From assembly GCA_950106755.1 (NCBI GenBank), contig OX467083.1, forward strand, positions 47,940,555 to 48,004,554: 64,000 bases of DNA. The letters run 5' to 3'. The position numbers were made by a program, and so were the translations under genes. The stretch is from Climacium dendroides. Lineage: Eukaryota > Streptophyta > Bryopsida > Hypnales > Climaciaceae. The notes below the pieces were generated by a model, which did no database searches, was not told where the DNA came from, and saw nothing but the letters and a program-made list of their open reading frames with translations. Numbering within the stretch: position 1 is the first letter of the stretch; each line of letters begins with the position of its first letter. This document shows, one piece after another, positions 50,043 through 62,294 of the stretch.

Positions 50043-51374
50043 GTGAAAAAAAGCGGGAAGACGAGGGTCGACTGGAAAAAAACTAGTAAGAGAAAATGTC
50101 TCGCCTGAAATGCATCACTGTGGTACCAGTACATGCCAGTATTTCTCGGAGTCCTGCCAAGGCGGCACGGATTGTATCTACTTAACGGAGGCAAACAGCA
50201 GCTGTGTCGGTACTCAATTCAGGCCAAACTGTTGGGGACAGTCACAAAAGCAGCACCAATGGCTAAATGCGTCCTGCCCAACAGCATATACTTACTTCTC
50301 CACTACGGAATGCTTTTCTTCACGTTCACTCAAACAAGCTTTCACTGCAACCGGAATGATGTGAGCACATGGAATACAATATTTTCCTGTTCAATCCAAC
50401 CGACAGGACCCCCCGAAAGAAATGCTGCGTTTTCCTAGACATCCATAAATCTCAAATTCAGAACCACCTCCAACCTCTTTCATAGAATGGGTGGCATCTG
50501 CAGGAAAAATCTAACAAAGCAGAGACAATGAAGACGCGAAACCCCGCTAGAGTGATGCACAGCTTAGAAAGTAATAGTTCGAGACTCAGGACACTGACAA
50601 AACAAGGGAGGAGACCAAGAGAAGCTCAAGGCAACGGAGAGCACACAGGTCAAAGAGCAATCATGGTCATGCATATAGTTTTGCCTGACCCTCCAGAATT
50701 GGGATTGGGGCAGACCTTCAAAGAGTTCCCGAATTCGGGCGGGACACGCTGGGAGCAATGAGCAACATATCTTAAAAAATTCGCACTTGCGAGTGTCTGG
50801 AGAAGCAGCCATGCACACGGAAAACCTGCAAGGTATCTACAAACTACACAGCTCTTTACAGTTGTTTACATAGTACAGCCAAAAAAACACTTCGCTGCAA
50901 GAAAGTGCAATCTTAATTTCAGTTCAGATTCCTCTTTGTACACCTCCTATGTAATGCTCCCGTGAGCCGTCAACCACTAGCAAGCACCCGGTCCAAAAGT
51001 GCGACCTGGAACCCCAAGCACACCCAAACGCAGAATCAGAAATAAATCAAAAGCGCACTTCAAAAATTGATGTCGGAAGAAAATAAAATAATGAATAAAA
51101 AACCCAATAAAAAACGATTTCACACTACAAAAAGCATGATAAAAAAAGATGAACATACAAAATGAAACAGAGTTGAAACCTAAAATATAAGTGCTATTGA
51201 AGGTTTCCGTGGACTGAAGATAGCAAGATTAGTCATCAGTCCGAATTATAGCTACTCAACTCACCGCCGGTACAGGAACAGCGTTGCTCAGGTCATAGCC
51301 TGCCAACGTCCACAATCGAATGGGACAACTGCTTCAACGACGCCGCTGAAATCGGCACTCAGCAACACTGTAAT
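50043..51374. other. CAMTA downstream region, no further gene seen
   Basis: This lies 3' of the CAMTA stop on the minus strand, and its right half probably holds the 3' untranslated region. Several short overlapping frames at 50110-50820 are not recognised. Immediately after the stop, CTGTAATTCATG occurs twice (51368-51379 and 51391-51402), a small duplication spanning the last codons. Confidence 0.4.
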
Positions 51375-54300
51375 TCATGTAATTCGGCCCCTGTAATTCA
51401 TGAGCTGGTCATCCGAAGAATCCAGATACTGATTCATGTGCTGAATTTGCAAGTCTTCGTACTGCAAGGAATCATACTCGACATCCGGGCTGTCAAGCAG
51501 ATCCTGTGAGCTCGATGGAGACAGGTCCTGGCCAGGCTGCTCCGCTTTCAGCGATCCTTCACGTAGGCGTCGATACTGCTCTCGAGCAGGCTGGGAACGC
51601 ACCATGGTGGTGACGGTCGTGACAGCCTTCTCGACTGCTTTTTCAGCTTGCTTCCTGCCCTCCTTCAAAAACTCTTCATCGTCCTCCTTGGTGTCCGTAA
51701 CGCTGACGTCCCCACTCTTGAAACCCCGAAGTCCAAGCCGTTTCCGTTTCCACCGTAGAATACCCTTTTCCAAAATCCCTACAGACCACAAGAGTTTCTT
51801 GAACTGCCTCCGCACCAGGTTTCCACGCACATGCGCCTGTATCTTCACCACTCGCTGCCGCAGGTTCACGAAATCCTTGCGCACCTTCCAACTCCTGAAC
51901 TTCTGCTGTATGCGACTGGCTGCCAGTTGCTGCCTCTTTTCATTGTGCCCTCTGGAAGATTTCTGTATCCTTTGAGCTGCTCTCGTTGCTAGAAGCCCAC
52001 GCATTTGGCTCTCAGTCATGCCATACTCGTCAAACTTCTCCAAGGCCAGCTCTTCCTCCTTCTTCCGGAACGAGTACTGCCGAAATGTAGCCTGAATCAA
52101 GGCAGCCGCGCGAGCCGCATTGCGAACTGCTTGTAGTGAATCACGAATAGACGCCTGATCATCTGCTCGATTTAAAGTCTGCCTGATGCTATCCCGTCTA
52201 GACAGCAGGGCGACAGCATTGTCACCCGCAATTTGGGCGTTCAGGACATCAAAGGAATCATCAGAGAGGCTCATCGTGGCAATCCGGCGAGTCAAGCTGG
52301 TCTCGGCCAAGAAACCCCCAATCCCCACATGGCCCTTGGCCAACGCCAGATCGGCAGGGGTTTGGCCCGACGGACACGAAGGCGTGGAATCGGTCACAGT
52401 GCTCGGATCGGCGCCGTGTTGGATCAGCGCTATCACCACTTGCTCTTTGCCAAACGAAGCAGCCCAGTGCAGAGCAGTCCAACCGTGCGCGTCCCGGAAG
52501 TTGATGGGCACACCGGCAGCCACCATGGGAGCCACCACCCAGTCGTAACCCAAAGCCGCGGCCATGTGAAACACACCCTGACCTTGCGCATCCAGCACAG
52601 ATGCACCCTTCCCTTCCTCTTGGATCTTCCACAGCAGCCAACGCTGCATGCGCGTCTTCAACATCGTCTGCAGAAGCCGGTCCTGGAAACTGCTGGCTCG
52701 CGAATACTCCAAGTAACTGGTCGCTTCCCTCTCCAGATCCAGCCAGTCGTCACTGCCGAGGGATGAGGAGAAGGAATTCAAGCAATTCGCTTGCTTGGTA
52801 GCCGTGTCTTCGTCTGAAAATTGAATGGGAGGCTCGGAGTCCGAATCTGTCAGCAGCATGTGCGCGATACGAACCTTCAGCAACCTTTCCTCCGCCGCTT
52901 GAACCTCGGCTTTCGGATCGGATTGTAGTTTACTGCCACTGCAATACTCGAACTCGCGAATCTCACTGTGCGCTTGACGATCGCCGCAAGTGACGTAAAA
53001 AGAAACTCGACCGGCAGCATGGGGAGGAGCTTTACACCGCAGAACCCCACCACTGATCACTTCCGCAGGAACCTCCACCTCGCCGAACATGCAGTGCCAC
53101 TTGACATCGGTGGCATTTGCGTAGTCTCCCAAAAACACACCGGAGATCAGCACCTTGGCACCTTCCGAGGCATACGCCCACTCCGGAGAAGTATCGGTGA
53201 TGCTGTAGCGCTGGTCGGACGAGACCGAAGTGCTCAGACTGGTGCCCACTTGCATAGTTTGATACAGATCGTCCGGCAAGCCGGAGAAGCTCATCGTGGG
53301 AGTGCCAGGCCAGCTCGGTTGAAACGCACCTGGGCTCAATACGGTTTGCCCATCCATGGCATACGACATCCAACGTCCAAAGCTATCCAACTTAAGAAAC
53401 GCCTCGATCTCCGGGTTCTTCTCCAGAGGAACCTTCTTTTCAAACTGCAAGTCAAGTGGCTGCGAATCAGACCTCATTCCCAATTGCGACCGTCTCTGAT
53501 ACAGCCCCGCAGTTTTCAGAGCTTCCTCTTGAGTCGCAGCCTGCAAACTCGCTTCTAACGCAGTTTGGGGCTCCCGTCCGAGACCACGTGGCGATAAGGC
53601 CTCCAGAATACCCTTTGAGGGCGGCATCTGAGGAGGCCCAACGTCTTGAGTGCGCGGCAAATCGCTCATTTCCATGCTCTGGTTGCTATTGGTGTTGATC
53701 ATCAGCGAGTCCATGATGTTCCTATGCGTTGATGGGGTCGTGACCTGCTCCAGCATTTCCGCCCATGTCGCCTCGCCGTTCATACTTTCCTGCTTCACGT
53801 ACGGGGCAGCGGCACTCTGTGACATAAATGGCCCGGAATTAGTGGTGCTGCTGTTGTTGAAGTTGTTGTTTTGCAGAGTAAAAGGGCCACCTCCCAGATT
53901 ACTGTTTCTTTCCAGCGTATGGCGCCACCCAGCAACGTCATTCGAACTTGAAAAAATGTCCTGCCGCGGGCCATTAGCAAATGAATCAAGGCCAAACACA
54001 TCCGAAAACTGATTGTTGGAGGTGGGCTGCTTCAGTGGAGGAAATGGCAGTCCGGATCGCGGCGTCAAGCCCGTGGGCGCGTTGAGGAGATTCTCCAAGC
54101 TGGAGCCAGCGCCGCCACCGGAGGAGGATAACCAAGCACTAGAAGAAACATTCCCACTGCGAAAATCGCCTCCGATCCAGCTATTCACCGGCGAGTTGTT
54201 CAAATCCGCGGCTGCTTGCGCCGTCCGAGGAGTGAGCTGATCCAGCAGCGTGTTCTGTGGTCCCGGAGGAATAATTGGACCCAACGAATGCCTGTCCTCC

Positions 54301-54851
54301 TCAGTATCTTCAGACTCGACCTGATCTCCGTCTTCCTGCTCCAATTCAGGCGACGTCGCGGGGTTGGACACCTCTGGAGGGCTCGCGGCGTGCGCGTGCT
54401 GCGAGTCGCTCATTGTGAACCTGCCTCCCTCAGTCACCTCCCTGTAGTGGACCAGTACGATATGCTCGTGCGCAGGGTCGAGCACCCAGTAGCACCGCCG
54501 CTGGAAACTCGAATTGTCCTCACCGTGCGCATAGTAGCAATGCAATACATCCACGCTGCCGATCTTGAGCCGCTCGTGTGCCTCCCGCACAGTTCTTCCG
54601 TCCTTCTTCTTGCGCCAATTGTGACCATCTTTTCGGAAATACCGCAACGTCTTCCTGTCGAAGAGGAACATCGAGCCGCTACAGGGCTGAACGGGCGGCA
54701 CCGGGTTGACCTTGAATCCATAGGTGGCGTAGTACTTCAAAATCTCGCATACCTCCACGGGCCGCAGCCACCGAGTCTGCGCTTCCGCTATAATCTGGCG
54801 TATGTCGATTTCGGGCTGATGTGATCCCGCGCGTGACCTCGACGCTGCCAT
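51375..54851 (-). CDS. Calmodulin-binding transcription activator (CAMTA), intronless
   Basis: A single uninterrupted frame encodes 1158 residues, a normal CAMTA length, with all family domains in order. These are CG-1 DNA-binding domain (about 15-143), acidic and low-complexity linker, TIG/IPT fold (about 550-635), and ankyrin repeats (about 750-850, with GWTALHWAASFGKEQVV). IQ motifs follow (about 911-935, 955-975, 978-1000 and 998-1020), then the calmodulin-binding helix around residues 1021-1043 (GILEKGILRWKRKRLGLRGF). CAMTAs are nuclear factors that read Ca2+/calmodulin signals and bind CGCG-type promoter elements; in Arabidopsis they act in cold response and in restraint of salicylate immunity. 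The ATG is the one conserved in the left copy. The lack of any intron is unusual for the family. Confidence 0.97.
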   Translation of the reverse strand: MAASRSRAGSHQPEIDIRQIIAEAQTRWLRPVEVCEILKYYATYGFKVNPVPPVQPCSGSMFLFDRKTLRYFRKDGHNWRKKKDGRTVREAHERLKIGSVDVLHCYYAHGEDNSSFQRRCYWVLDPAHEHIVLVHYREVTEGGRFTMSDSQHAHAASPPEVSNPATSPELEQEDGDQVESEDTEEDRHSLGPIIPPGPQNTLLDQLTPRTAQAAADLNNSPVNSWIGGDFRSGNVSSSAWLSSSGGGAGSSLENLLNAPTGLTPRSGLPFPPLKQPTSNNQFSDVFGLDSFANGPRQDIFSSSNDVAGWRHTLERNSNLGGGPFTLQNNNFNNSSTTNSGPFMSQSAAAPYVKQESMNGEATWAEMLEQVTTPSTHRNIMDSLMINTNSNQSMEMSDLPRTQDVGPPQMPPSKGILEALSPRGLGREPQTALEASLQAATQEEALKTAGLYQRRSQLGMRSDSQPLDLQFEKKVPLEKNPEIEAFLKLDSFGRWMSYAMDGQTVLSPGAFQPSWPGTPTMSFSGLPDDLYQTMQVGTSLSTSVSSDQRYSITDTSPEWAYASEGAKVLISGVFLGDYANATDVKWHCMFGEVEVPAEVISGGVLRCKAPPHAAGRVSFYVTCGDRQAHSEIREFEYCSGSKLQSDPKAEVQAAEERLLKVRIAHMLLTDSDSEPPIQFSDEDTATKQANCLNSFSSSLGSDDWLDLEREATSYLEYSRASSFQDRLLQTMLKTRMQRWLLWKIQEEGKGASVLDAQGQGVFHMAAALGYDWVVAPMVAAGVPINFRDAHGWTALHWAASFGKEQVVIALIQHGADPSTVTDSTPSCPSGQTPADLALAKGHVGIGGFLAETSLTRRIATMSLSDDSFDVLNAQIAGDNAVALLSRRDSIRQTLNRADDQASIRDSLQAVRNAARAAALIQATFRQYSFRKKEEELALEKFDEYGMTESQMRGLLATRAAQRIQKSSRGHNEKRQQLAASRIQQKFRSWKVRKDFVNLRQRVVKIQAHVRGNLVRRQFKKLLWSVGILEKGILRWKRKRLGLRGFKSGDVSVTDTKEDDEEFLKEGRKQAEKAVEKAVTTVTTMVRSQPAREQYRRLREGSLKAEQPGQDLSPSSSQDLLDSPDVEYDSLQYEDLQIQHMNQYLDSSDDQLMNYRGRIT

Positions 54852-56118
54852 CCTTCCAGGGCTAACCGATTCTCCGAACCCTCAAATGCTTTCAAGTGCT
54901 TGCAACGCCTTCTAATTCTTTAACTCTTGACACCCTCTGTGAAAAAACTAGGGACCCTAACAATCTGGCCACCAATAGGTGCTCCCACTGCTCTACAAGC
55001 ATAATAGTAGGAACTGATCGAGGTGTCTCTCATAGCGCACATCGCTAGGGTTCCGAGTTGCTTGGAGTGCTCAAGTAGGTTGCCCTGTATCTTGTCCGAA
55101 AGGATCCGAAGTATTGCGATAGCCTTGTTCGCTACCCTCTGTTCCAGTGGCTGTTCTAGGCAAATTCGCTGGAATTTCAATGCTGCAATTCCATGTCTGT
55201 AATCAGTCTAAGAAACTACCTTGACTCAACGCGCTACGCCGGACCTGCCTTTGCCTGTTCATAAAATATTTCGTTAGAAGCAACTCCCACATCAACACAC
55301 CAACAACCTTCCCTAAGATTGTTTTAAAAAATTGCCACTACCCAGCACGGACACAATTGAGCCGTGACGAAAAGAACAAATTGAGGAAGCTTCCGACTAA
55401 GTTAAACCCGCTCAAACCTCACCCCAGAAAAACTCTCCAAGAACACCCAAAGCGACTGAACACACCAGAACTCCCGATGCAAATCAAACAACACGAAAAC
55501 CCTCTCACTTCTCCGCACCAATCACCATTCAACCCTGAAACCCTCTCTACCGTGCAGCACCGTCTTCCCTAATCGGTACAGACACCCGGTAAAGCACCCG
55601 ATCACACCCTGGCCAACCCAAATATCCCCGCAGCCTCTTCCAAAAAGCACGGAGAAACCCGCCCCAAAAGTCTTCAAGCCCCGAAGTCACAAAAGGTGGA
55701 ATAAAATACAGAAACGTACAACCCACGTCACCGCCACCACACCATCGTGCTCAACCCCAATCCAATCCCATTCTCGAAACCCTTCTCACACCACCAACCG
55801 CGACACAGACCCAATTCTAAACCTCGACATACCTCAGGAGTCAGAATGTTCGGCGCTCTGACGAAGCTACCTGTCCAAGAGTGAAGTACTTTGAGTGGAG
55901 TGAGGGGATTGTCCGGGACTAGGCATCAGTCAATGAATCGTGATCCAAAAAAGACTATGATACCTTTGGAGGACCTTCGGAGGAAACGGCAGACGGAGCA
56001 GACGAAAAGGGTAAGGAATTCGTCAGGAAATTCAGCAGGGAGACAGGGACGATGAGGAGAGCCAGTGTGAGAGGGCGGTGAGGGTTTCAAGCGTGACTGA
56101 GTGTGAATGCGGCTATTA
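54852..56118. repeat. Duplicated upstream region of the CAMTA gene, right copy
   Basis: This is the counterpart of 586-2005, holding the presumed promoter and leader of the complete CAMTA on the minus strand. Shared blocks include TTGAGGAAGCTTCCGAC near 55379 (1172 in the left copy) and 'ctctccaagaacacccaaag'. I see no certain TATA box. The homology ends near 56118. Confidence 0.8.
54920..55180 (-). other. Possible upstream reading frame of CAMTA, 86 codons
   Basis: This minus-strand frame ends 68 bp before the CAMTA start codon and would lie in the leader if transcription begins upstream of 55180. The peptide (start MKFQRICLEQPLEQRVAN) is not recognised. The aligned region of the left copy is nearly free of indels but carries in-frame stops, so the peptide itself is not conserved. 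It may simply be leader sequence or an old coding relic. Confidence 0.2.
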
Positions 56119-58433
56119 TTTTGGAATTGGCGTTGGTAATATTTTCGAGAAAGCCGCCTGCCCGTGGCCCCTCCTGCCCGCACTCGAAGTCCCCCTAACC
56201 TCTCCTAACAAAGTGGGGTATCCAATTCAAACTATGAACTCAAAATTTCCATCCGGGTTCCATAGTTTCCAAGTTTTTTTTACGGGGAGCAACCCTATGA
56301 GTAGATTCTCCCTGCCCAATCCTCATGAGTGCCCGATCCCTAAGTCTTGCGTAAGGTAGTATGCTCTAAAAGCGACCATTTAAGGGTTGGTCCGCCTTTC
56401 TTATAGGTTTCTGTGGACAAAAGTATTTTTATATCATTTTTCAAAGAAAGAAAAATAGACCTGAAATCTAACACAAGTGGTTTTGTATTTTTTCCAAGCA
56501 TTATTGAATTACTTATAAATTTTCAAAGATTAAGGACATAGGCACCTATTTGTCACCGTAGGTCTCCCAAAATCTTTCTACTTGCAATGATGTGTAAATT
56601 CAAAGACTATGATTGGCTCTTGCAATAGAAAATTAATTTTTCCAAATGCATTCAATTGCTAAAGTGATCCATTCAAGGATCACCTCATCTCCATTCTACC
56701 CCCAAAGCTAGGGTCCATTTGAAGGAGATGGTCCGTTTTACAGCACACTACCATAGCCCAAGTCCCCCAAGTCCAAGACCCCCAAGTCTTGTCCAACAAG
56801 GGGTTTTTTTCATTTTCTATGAAGTGTCATAGTGGTGATATTAAATGTCATAGTGGTGCTCCAAATTTCAACATTCATCCACATAATGAATTAAAAACAT
56901 CACATTTAGCACATATCACATACCCATAATTCTATTTTCATCCACAATTTGGCGATTTCATCCAAGATTTTTTTTAATTTGAAGTTTTTTTTATCAATTT
57001 ACAAGATTTTTTTAATATTTTTTTTGTATAGGCATGGTGCCAAGCCAAAAACTTTGCTGCAATTTTGCACCAAATCGTCAAAAGTGTTGTTCAGCCCGAG
57101 TCCACTAACTTTCGCCTCCGACTCGGCCACTTGCAGGCCTCCACATACCCCGCCTCATATAAGGTATAAACCAGTCTAAGACAGGCAGAGTGATTGGTTT
57201 GGCTTGTTGGCATTGTTCTAATTTTTTTTTTAATTTCACCCAAAGGAAAAATTGAGGAATGGGGAGAGCAATTGAAATTCTATTATTTTTCAAAAAGTAT
57301 AAATTTGTTACAAACTTTTGAAGTGTGTTGCAAAATTGACTTATAAGAGTCTCTAGACTATCCCAAACTAGCAAAAATTGTATTCATAATGGTCATCTTA
57401 CTCACCTAAAGGAGTCACAATATATCCTAACCTGACCACAACAAGAAGGCCTAAAAAAGTCACTTCTCACTATGATGAATTTACTAATGCAATTACTATT
57501 AATCACTTGAATACCATCATCGAAGACATTGATTGTGTTTACTAATTCAACTTAATGTAAACCAAATCTCATTTATTAGGGATAGTTGCACCTTTGTTAC
57601 CACATTCTCAATCTTCATGGAAGGGACATGGCACTCTTTTATTGGTTTTCCGTGGATTGTAAAGGTCCCATCCTCTGAAGATTGACAATGGCCATTATTC
57701 TCCTTTGGAGCTCCAAAAAGTCAACACCTACATTATTGTTCACCTCTAAAAGATTATTGTAGTGACTTCCTTTGTAGATGAAAAGTTCTTCCAAGTTTCC
57801 ATTCTCACCCTCAAAACAACACAAAAGGAATGTCATACCTACTTCATGCAAAACAGCTCCCCATTGACTCTTTTCTTTCACCAACTTCTCATTCTGTATA
57901 GAAGTTTACTTCTTGGAGAAGGTATGACTACCCTTATTAAATTTTTTTGTCATGAATTGATACAAGACTACAATAGGTCATTCCCTAGGTGTCAATTATA
58001 GGTGGTCTGACTATGTGATAGTCTAATTTACGGATGCTAGAGTCCATCAAAGTAAGATGTAGAAGCTGCCATGTCATTAGTAAGCTTACCAAGGAGACGC
58101 AAAGGGATAAGTTAGAAGAACTAAAAACTAACACGTTAAATGAAGTTTGAAGTCTCAATGAGACCACAAGTTCCTGGACAATGGGGAACATGCATTAAGA
58201 AAAAAATGAGCCCTCAAAGGAGACATGAGTCTATGGATAATGGAAACAACGGGAGCATTGGTGGAAAAAAATTTGATTTTTATTTTGCCAACAAACTGGA
58301 AGGCCTCATCAACGTGAGACAATTCACTTAAATAATTTTTTAAATGTTTAAAAAGTATTTAAAAAAACTTAATATCTAAAAAAATAAAAAATTATAAAAA
58401 ATTTGAATCTTGATGTAGCATTAATGTGACCAC
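56119..58433. other. AT-rich intergenic DNA
   Basis: No gene is recognised. 'CCCAAGTC' recurs several times near 56758-56790. Frames at 56949-57179, 57105-57374 and 57639-57884 are short and unlike known proteins. Confidence 0.45.
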
Positions 58434-60678
58434 CACTATAAGAAAATGAGGGTATAAATGACTACAAAGAATGACTTTAAAGCAATCATTCCGGGCAAAA
58501 ATGACTTGGAAATGACTTGAGGACCTACAGTCATAGTGGGCAAGTCATTCTTTATGAGTCTACAATTCTATTGTCACCATCCATTTTAGCCTTGGATGAA
58601 GAAAGGATAACAAGGTCTATATAGCTAATGAGGTAGACAAATAAATTTTGGAAAAAAGCCGAGTAACTGCCCATTTTAAAAGGAATTTTTGTTGACGTAG
58701 AAGTCTATGTTAGCTAATTAAACATTAATTTTGCAGTTGCGATATAGTCCAAGCATTATTGACAAGGACATCCACATCAAAGTCATGTGTAAGTTATTGT
58801 AAAGTCGTTATATAGTCATTTAGAAGTTATGATTTAGGATTCATGTTACTTTCAAAAAACACAATAAGTAATTTTCCTATCAATTTCAATTTACATCGAT
58901 ATGTACAAAAGGAGCATAATGACAATTGTACACCATACATAATACACCATATTTGGCATATATGTTGCATGGCTTCCAAAGTCACTTAGTGCACAAGTGT
59001 ATATAGAAAGATGAAATGACAAGCTTTTATGAAAGTGGGATAGGAGACAAGAGAATGCATAAAACATAGGAATTATGTTACAAATAATATTTCAAATCTC
59101 ATTGAAGCATATTAGATTTATTTATTTTTTAAACTTTGAATTAATGAAAGTTGAAAAATCAACCTCACTTTTATCTCCAAAAAAATCTATTTTTGATTTT
59201 GAGCTTCCATCAAAAGTTATAGACAAATTTGTTAAGGGGATCGGAAATGATTGGTGCAAGAAGAGTATCAGGGTCACTTCTCCTAAATAGGGATGTATGT
59301 AGTTGTCCTAAGTCTCCTCACTTCATGTAAGGAAAGTGTGACAATGATTGCATATGATGTCTACAAATTGTATAATGAATCACAATGTGCAAGGTGCCAA
59401 AGTAGTAGGGGAATAGGTGCTCAACCCTCCTAAATTGCCGAAGGTGTAGTCTATGGGGAGCCGAATTGAATGCCCAGTTAATAGTTATACTAAAGTCATT
59501 CATTAGTCATTTTTGAGTCGTTCTATAGTATAGTCCTTTACTACGACTTATATATTACTACAACAAAATCATATTGAAGTCACAAGAGTGTGGACTACAA
59601 AGTAGCGTGCAAGGAATATTGTAATACTTGTGAGCCTTATCCCAAGGGTTGCTTATAATCAGCAATGTTGTTGCATCGAGGAAATGAACCATGAAGGAGT
59701 GGTGAGCACCATCAAATTGTCAACAAAGGAGAACCTATAGGAAAAATATTAGGGCATCATTGTGGGAATTTTTTTTACAAGTGCTACTATAGATAGCCTA
59801 AGTGTCCTTAATGGGTGCAAAAACATAGCAATAGTTAGAAAATGCATAATGAGCATGATCCTAACCATGAGGCCTAATAGTTCTATATTTGAAATGAAGA
59901 TAGTAGGCAATCATTAGCCCATTCCTTCTAGATTACTATAAGTAGTTAATTAATAGTCATTTGCTAGTAACATTATAAAAGCAATTGGGGCATGCATTGG
60001 AGTCAAAACCATGTTTGAACAATTGTTGAGCAAAAATTATCATTTCCATAGTGGATCATACAATGAAGGGAATCATTATCCAACCTTACTATTTGTAGTG
60101 GGGTTGTAGTAAAGGCTGGTTCTTTGTACTAAATTGTGAAACTTGGCTGACAAGCCAATTGCCAATGTCCACTAAATCATGTCATAGTCGCTTTTGAGTG
60201 ACCTATACATGCAACCTTCGAGTGTGTGATACTCAAATTTGACTAAGGCACAATTGTTTCAGTGGTTGTAGTTGTAGTCTAGTAAGGCAACAATTACTAT
60301 TGTCCACGTTTGTGCAAAGCCATGCAGGATAGTGCTACAAAACTTTCAAAAAATGCACTTAGACAGCTTTAGAAGTCATTTTTCAATTGCAATTTAGTAA
60401 AGTACAATCACAATGTATGATGGGCAAATACTCAAAAATAACTAAGGCCCACACATTGGATTCTCCACTTTTCTGTCAAAATCTTGACCACGTTACTAAC
60501 AAAAGTTATAGATGACTATTAGAATTCATTAAGACTTCATCCCTAAGTCGCAATCACAACTGCACAATGACTTAGACATTGTAGATTGATCAAAGGTGGT
60601 ACAATTAAGAAAGTACTAGTCATTTTAAATCAAACCAGATTCTTTTGAAGTCACAAATGTGCCCAATTTCTTGTAGTG
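58434..60678. mobile_element. CACTA-type element, 2245 bp, non-autonomous
   Basis: It begins CACTATAAGAAAATGAGG and ends CAATTTCTTGTAGTG, with CAC duplicated on both sides (58431-58433 and 60679-60681). Subterminal AGTCATT and AATGACT motifs recur in both orientations near each end, a different repeat from the GACGTGGC family at 42 and 45 kb. No transposase frame is visible. It is a second, distinct CACTA family in the window. Confidence 0.87.
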
Positions 60679-60681
60679 CAC

Positions 60682-61629
60682 GTCAAAATGTTATTTTTAA
60701 ATTATTTTTAAATTAATTAATTATTAATTTTAATTTTTTAATTTTAATTTTTAATAATTTTAATTTTAATATTTTTATAAACATTTAAAATATTTTTAAA
60801 AACTTTTTAAATATTTTTAAAAACTTTTTAAATATTTTTAAAAACATTTAAAATATTTTTTATTAATATTTATTAATATTTATAAATTATAGACACTATT
60901 CAACATTGATGATGAACAATGGCCATTGTCCATCGAAGGGCTATGAGTTCCATTGAAGAAAACTCTAATTGTAAAGCAATCCCTTTGAGGGCTCATTTTT
61001 TTCTAATGAGATTTGCACCACATCAACAATTTGATGTTATTGATATATTATCATGTTAGATAATATTATTAATTTTTTTAAATTAATAAAGTTTATTTAT
61101 TTATAATTAATTAATTTTTTAAATATTTTGACATTAGTGAATGTCTTGAATAGCCTTAAAATGACCCTTCCTTATCCTCACTCCTCTAATGCTTTCACCA
61201 CCCTTACTAGTTGTGTTATTTAAACAATGTATTTTTGAAGCACAAATGTTAAACTACTCAAGTGAAAATCATCCCAAGATGTTTTGTGATTTTTTTGATA
61301 TTCAAACAATATTTTATGAATTTTCAAAGTTGAAAACATAGAGGACCTATTCATGCCCCTTAGACTCCCTTTCAACAAATACCCTTGAAACATGAAGCTC
61401 AACTCTTGAAACTCTTCTTGGTTGCTCTTTTGAATGCGCATGATAATTTTGGATGATGGTAGGTGGTCATTAAAGGTCAAAATATAGATGGTGCAATTTG
61501 AAAAGTGTCTCTACCTTGCCATTACCTTACAATTGTTATTCCCTATAGTGCAAAGTAATTGTTGTTAAGTAACTCTAAGTTAATTATGTTTTGCAATCAA
61601 AGGACATTTCTATTTGTAACAATGTTATA
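60682..61629. other. Extremely AT-rich DNA
   Basis: About 60690-60895 is almost pure A/T. It includes three or so tandem units of about 21 bp with TTTTTAAAAACTTTTTAAAT near 60790-60850. The rest to 61629 is AT-rich without a gene. Confidence 0.6.
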
Positions 61630-61631
61630 TA

Positions 61632-61753
61632 GTGGGAGGCCTCCCCTCGAAGGCCTCCCACAATGCTAAAGCCTAGGCTTAAAGACAACAGAGCCTAAGT
61701 TTGAAGGCTAGGGTTCTCACATCAGAGGGAGCCTTGGGAAGGAGGCCTCCTAC
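61632..61753. mobile_element. Small MITE with TA target site
   Basis: This 122-bp segment starts GTGGGAGGCCTCCCCTCG and ends in an inverted relative (AAGGAGGCCTCCTAC), flanked by TA on both sides (61630-61631 and 61754-61755). The left terminus alone folds into a hairpin (GTGGGAGGCCT paired with AGGCCTCCCAC, 61632-61661). TA duplication fits Tc1/mariner- or PIF-like elements. No coding capacity. Confidence 0.55.
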
Positions 61754-62044
61754 TACATTAAGTAATGAATAGCTGGGGAGAAATCATAACATTTTGTGGA
61801 AGATAAATATTGTAGTGCCAAACAAGGTAATACAAGCCATTTTGTTGTATAATCAAAGGATATTCCTATAAAAGATCAACAACTGAGTGCTTAACAATCT
61901 CTTCATAGCTATTCTTTCTACGATCAAAAGATTGTAGTCTCTTTGAACAATCCTTCTTTCCTTCATTTGAGGACCAAGAATCAAAATGTAACCTTATATG
62001 AAGTATTATGATTGATCCAATGATTATCAACAAAACCATTATAA

Positions 62045-62294
62045 CTAGTGTGCCTTGTGCCATTGCTACAATCAAAATATAAGTAAAAGTAATTTTCAAA
62101 TTTTTTAATTTATAAAAACTTTGAAATTCAATAACTTTCACACCGTAAGTCCAAATGCTAGAAAACAAAGCCCATGCACCCCTCCTCATAGAGGACTTTC
62201 CAATGGTACCAAGCATGTGACTGGGGACGCATGGTTTGAGAGATCTCAATGTAACAAACAAACAAAATAAAACAAACAATCTAACTTAACCTGA
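62045..62294 (-). mobile_element. Helitron-like element, short copy, inverted
   Basis: This is a roughly 250-bp single-unit member of the family at 29.9 and 49.4 kb, read on the minus strand. It has a (TTTGT)n head near 62250-62290, 'gagatctctcaaacc', a 'ggtaccattggaaagtcc' block and a terminal GGCACACTAG at 62054-62045 next to a T. It shows the length of one basic unit. Confidence 0.55.

Noticed and set aside
52186..54824. Long plus-strand frames opposite CAMTA
   Set aside because: They are antisense shadows of the GC-rich CAMTA coding frame. The minus strand shows all CAMTA domains in one frame.
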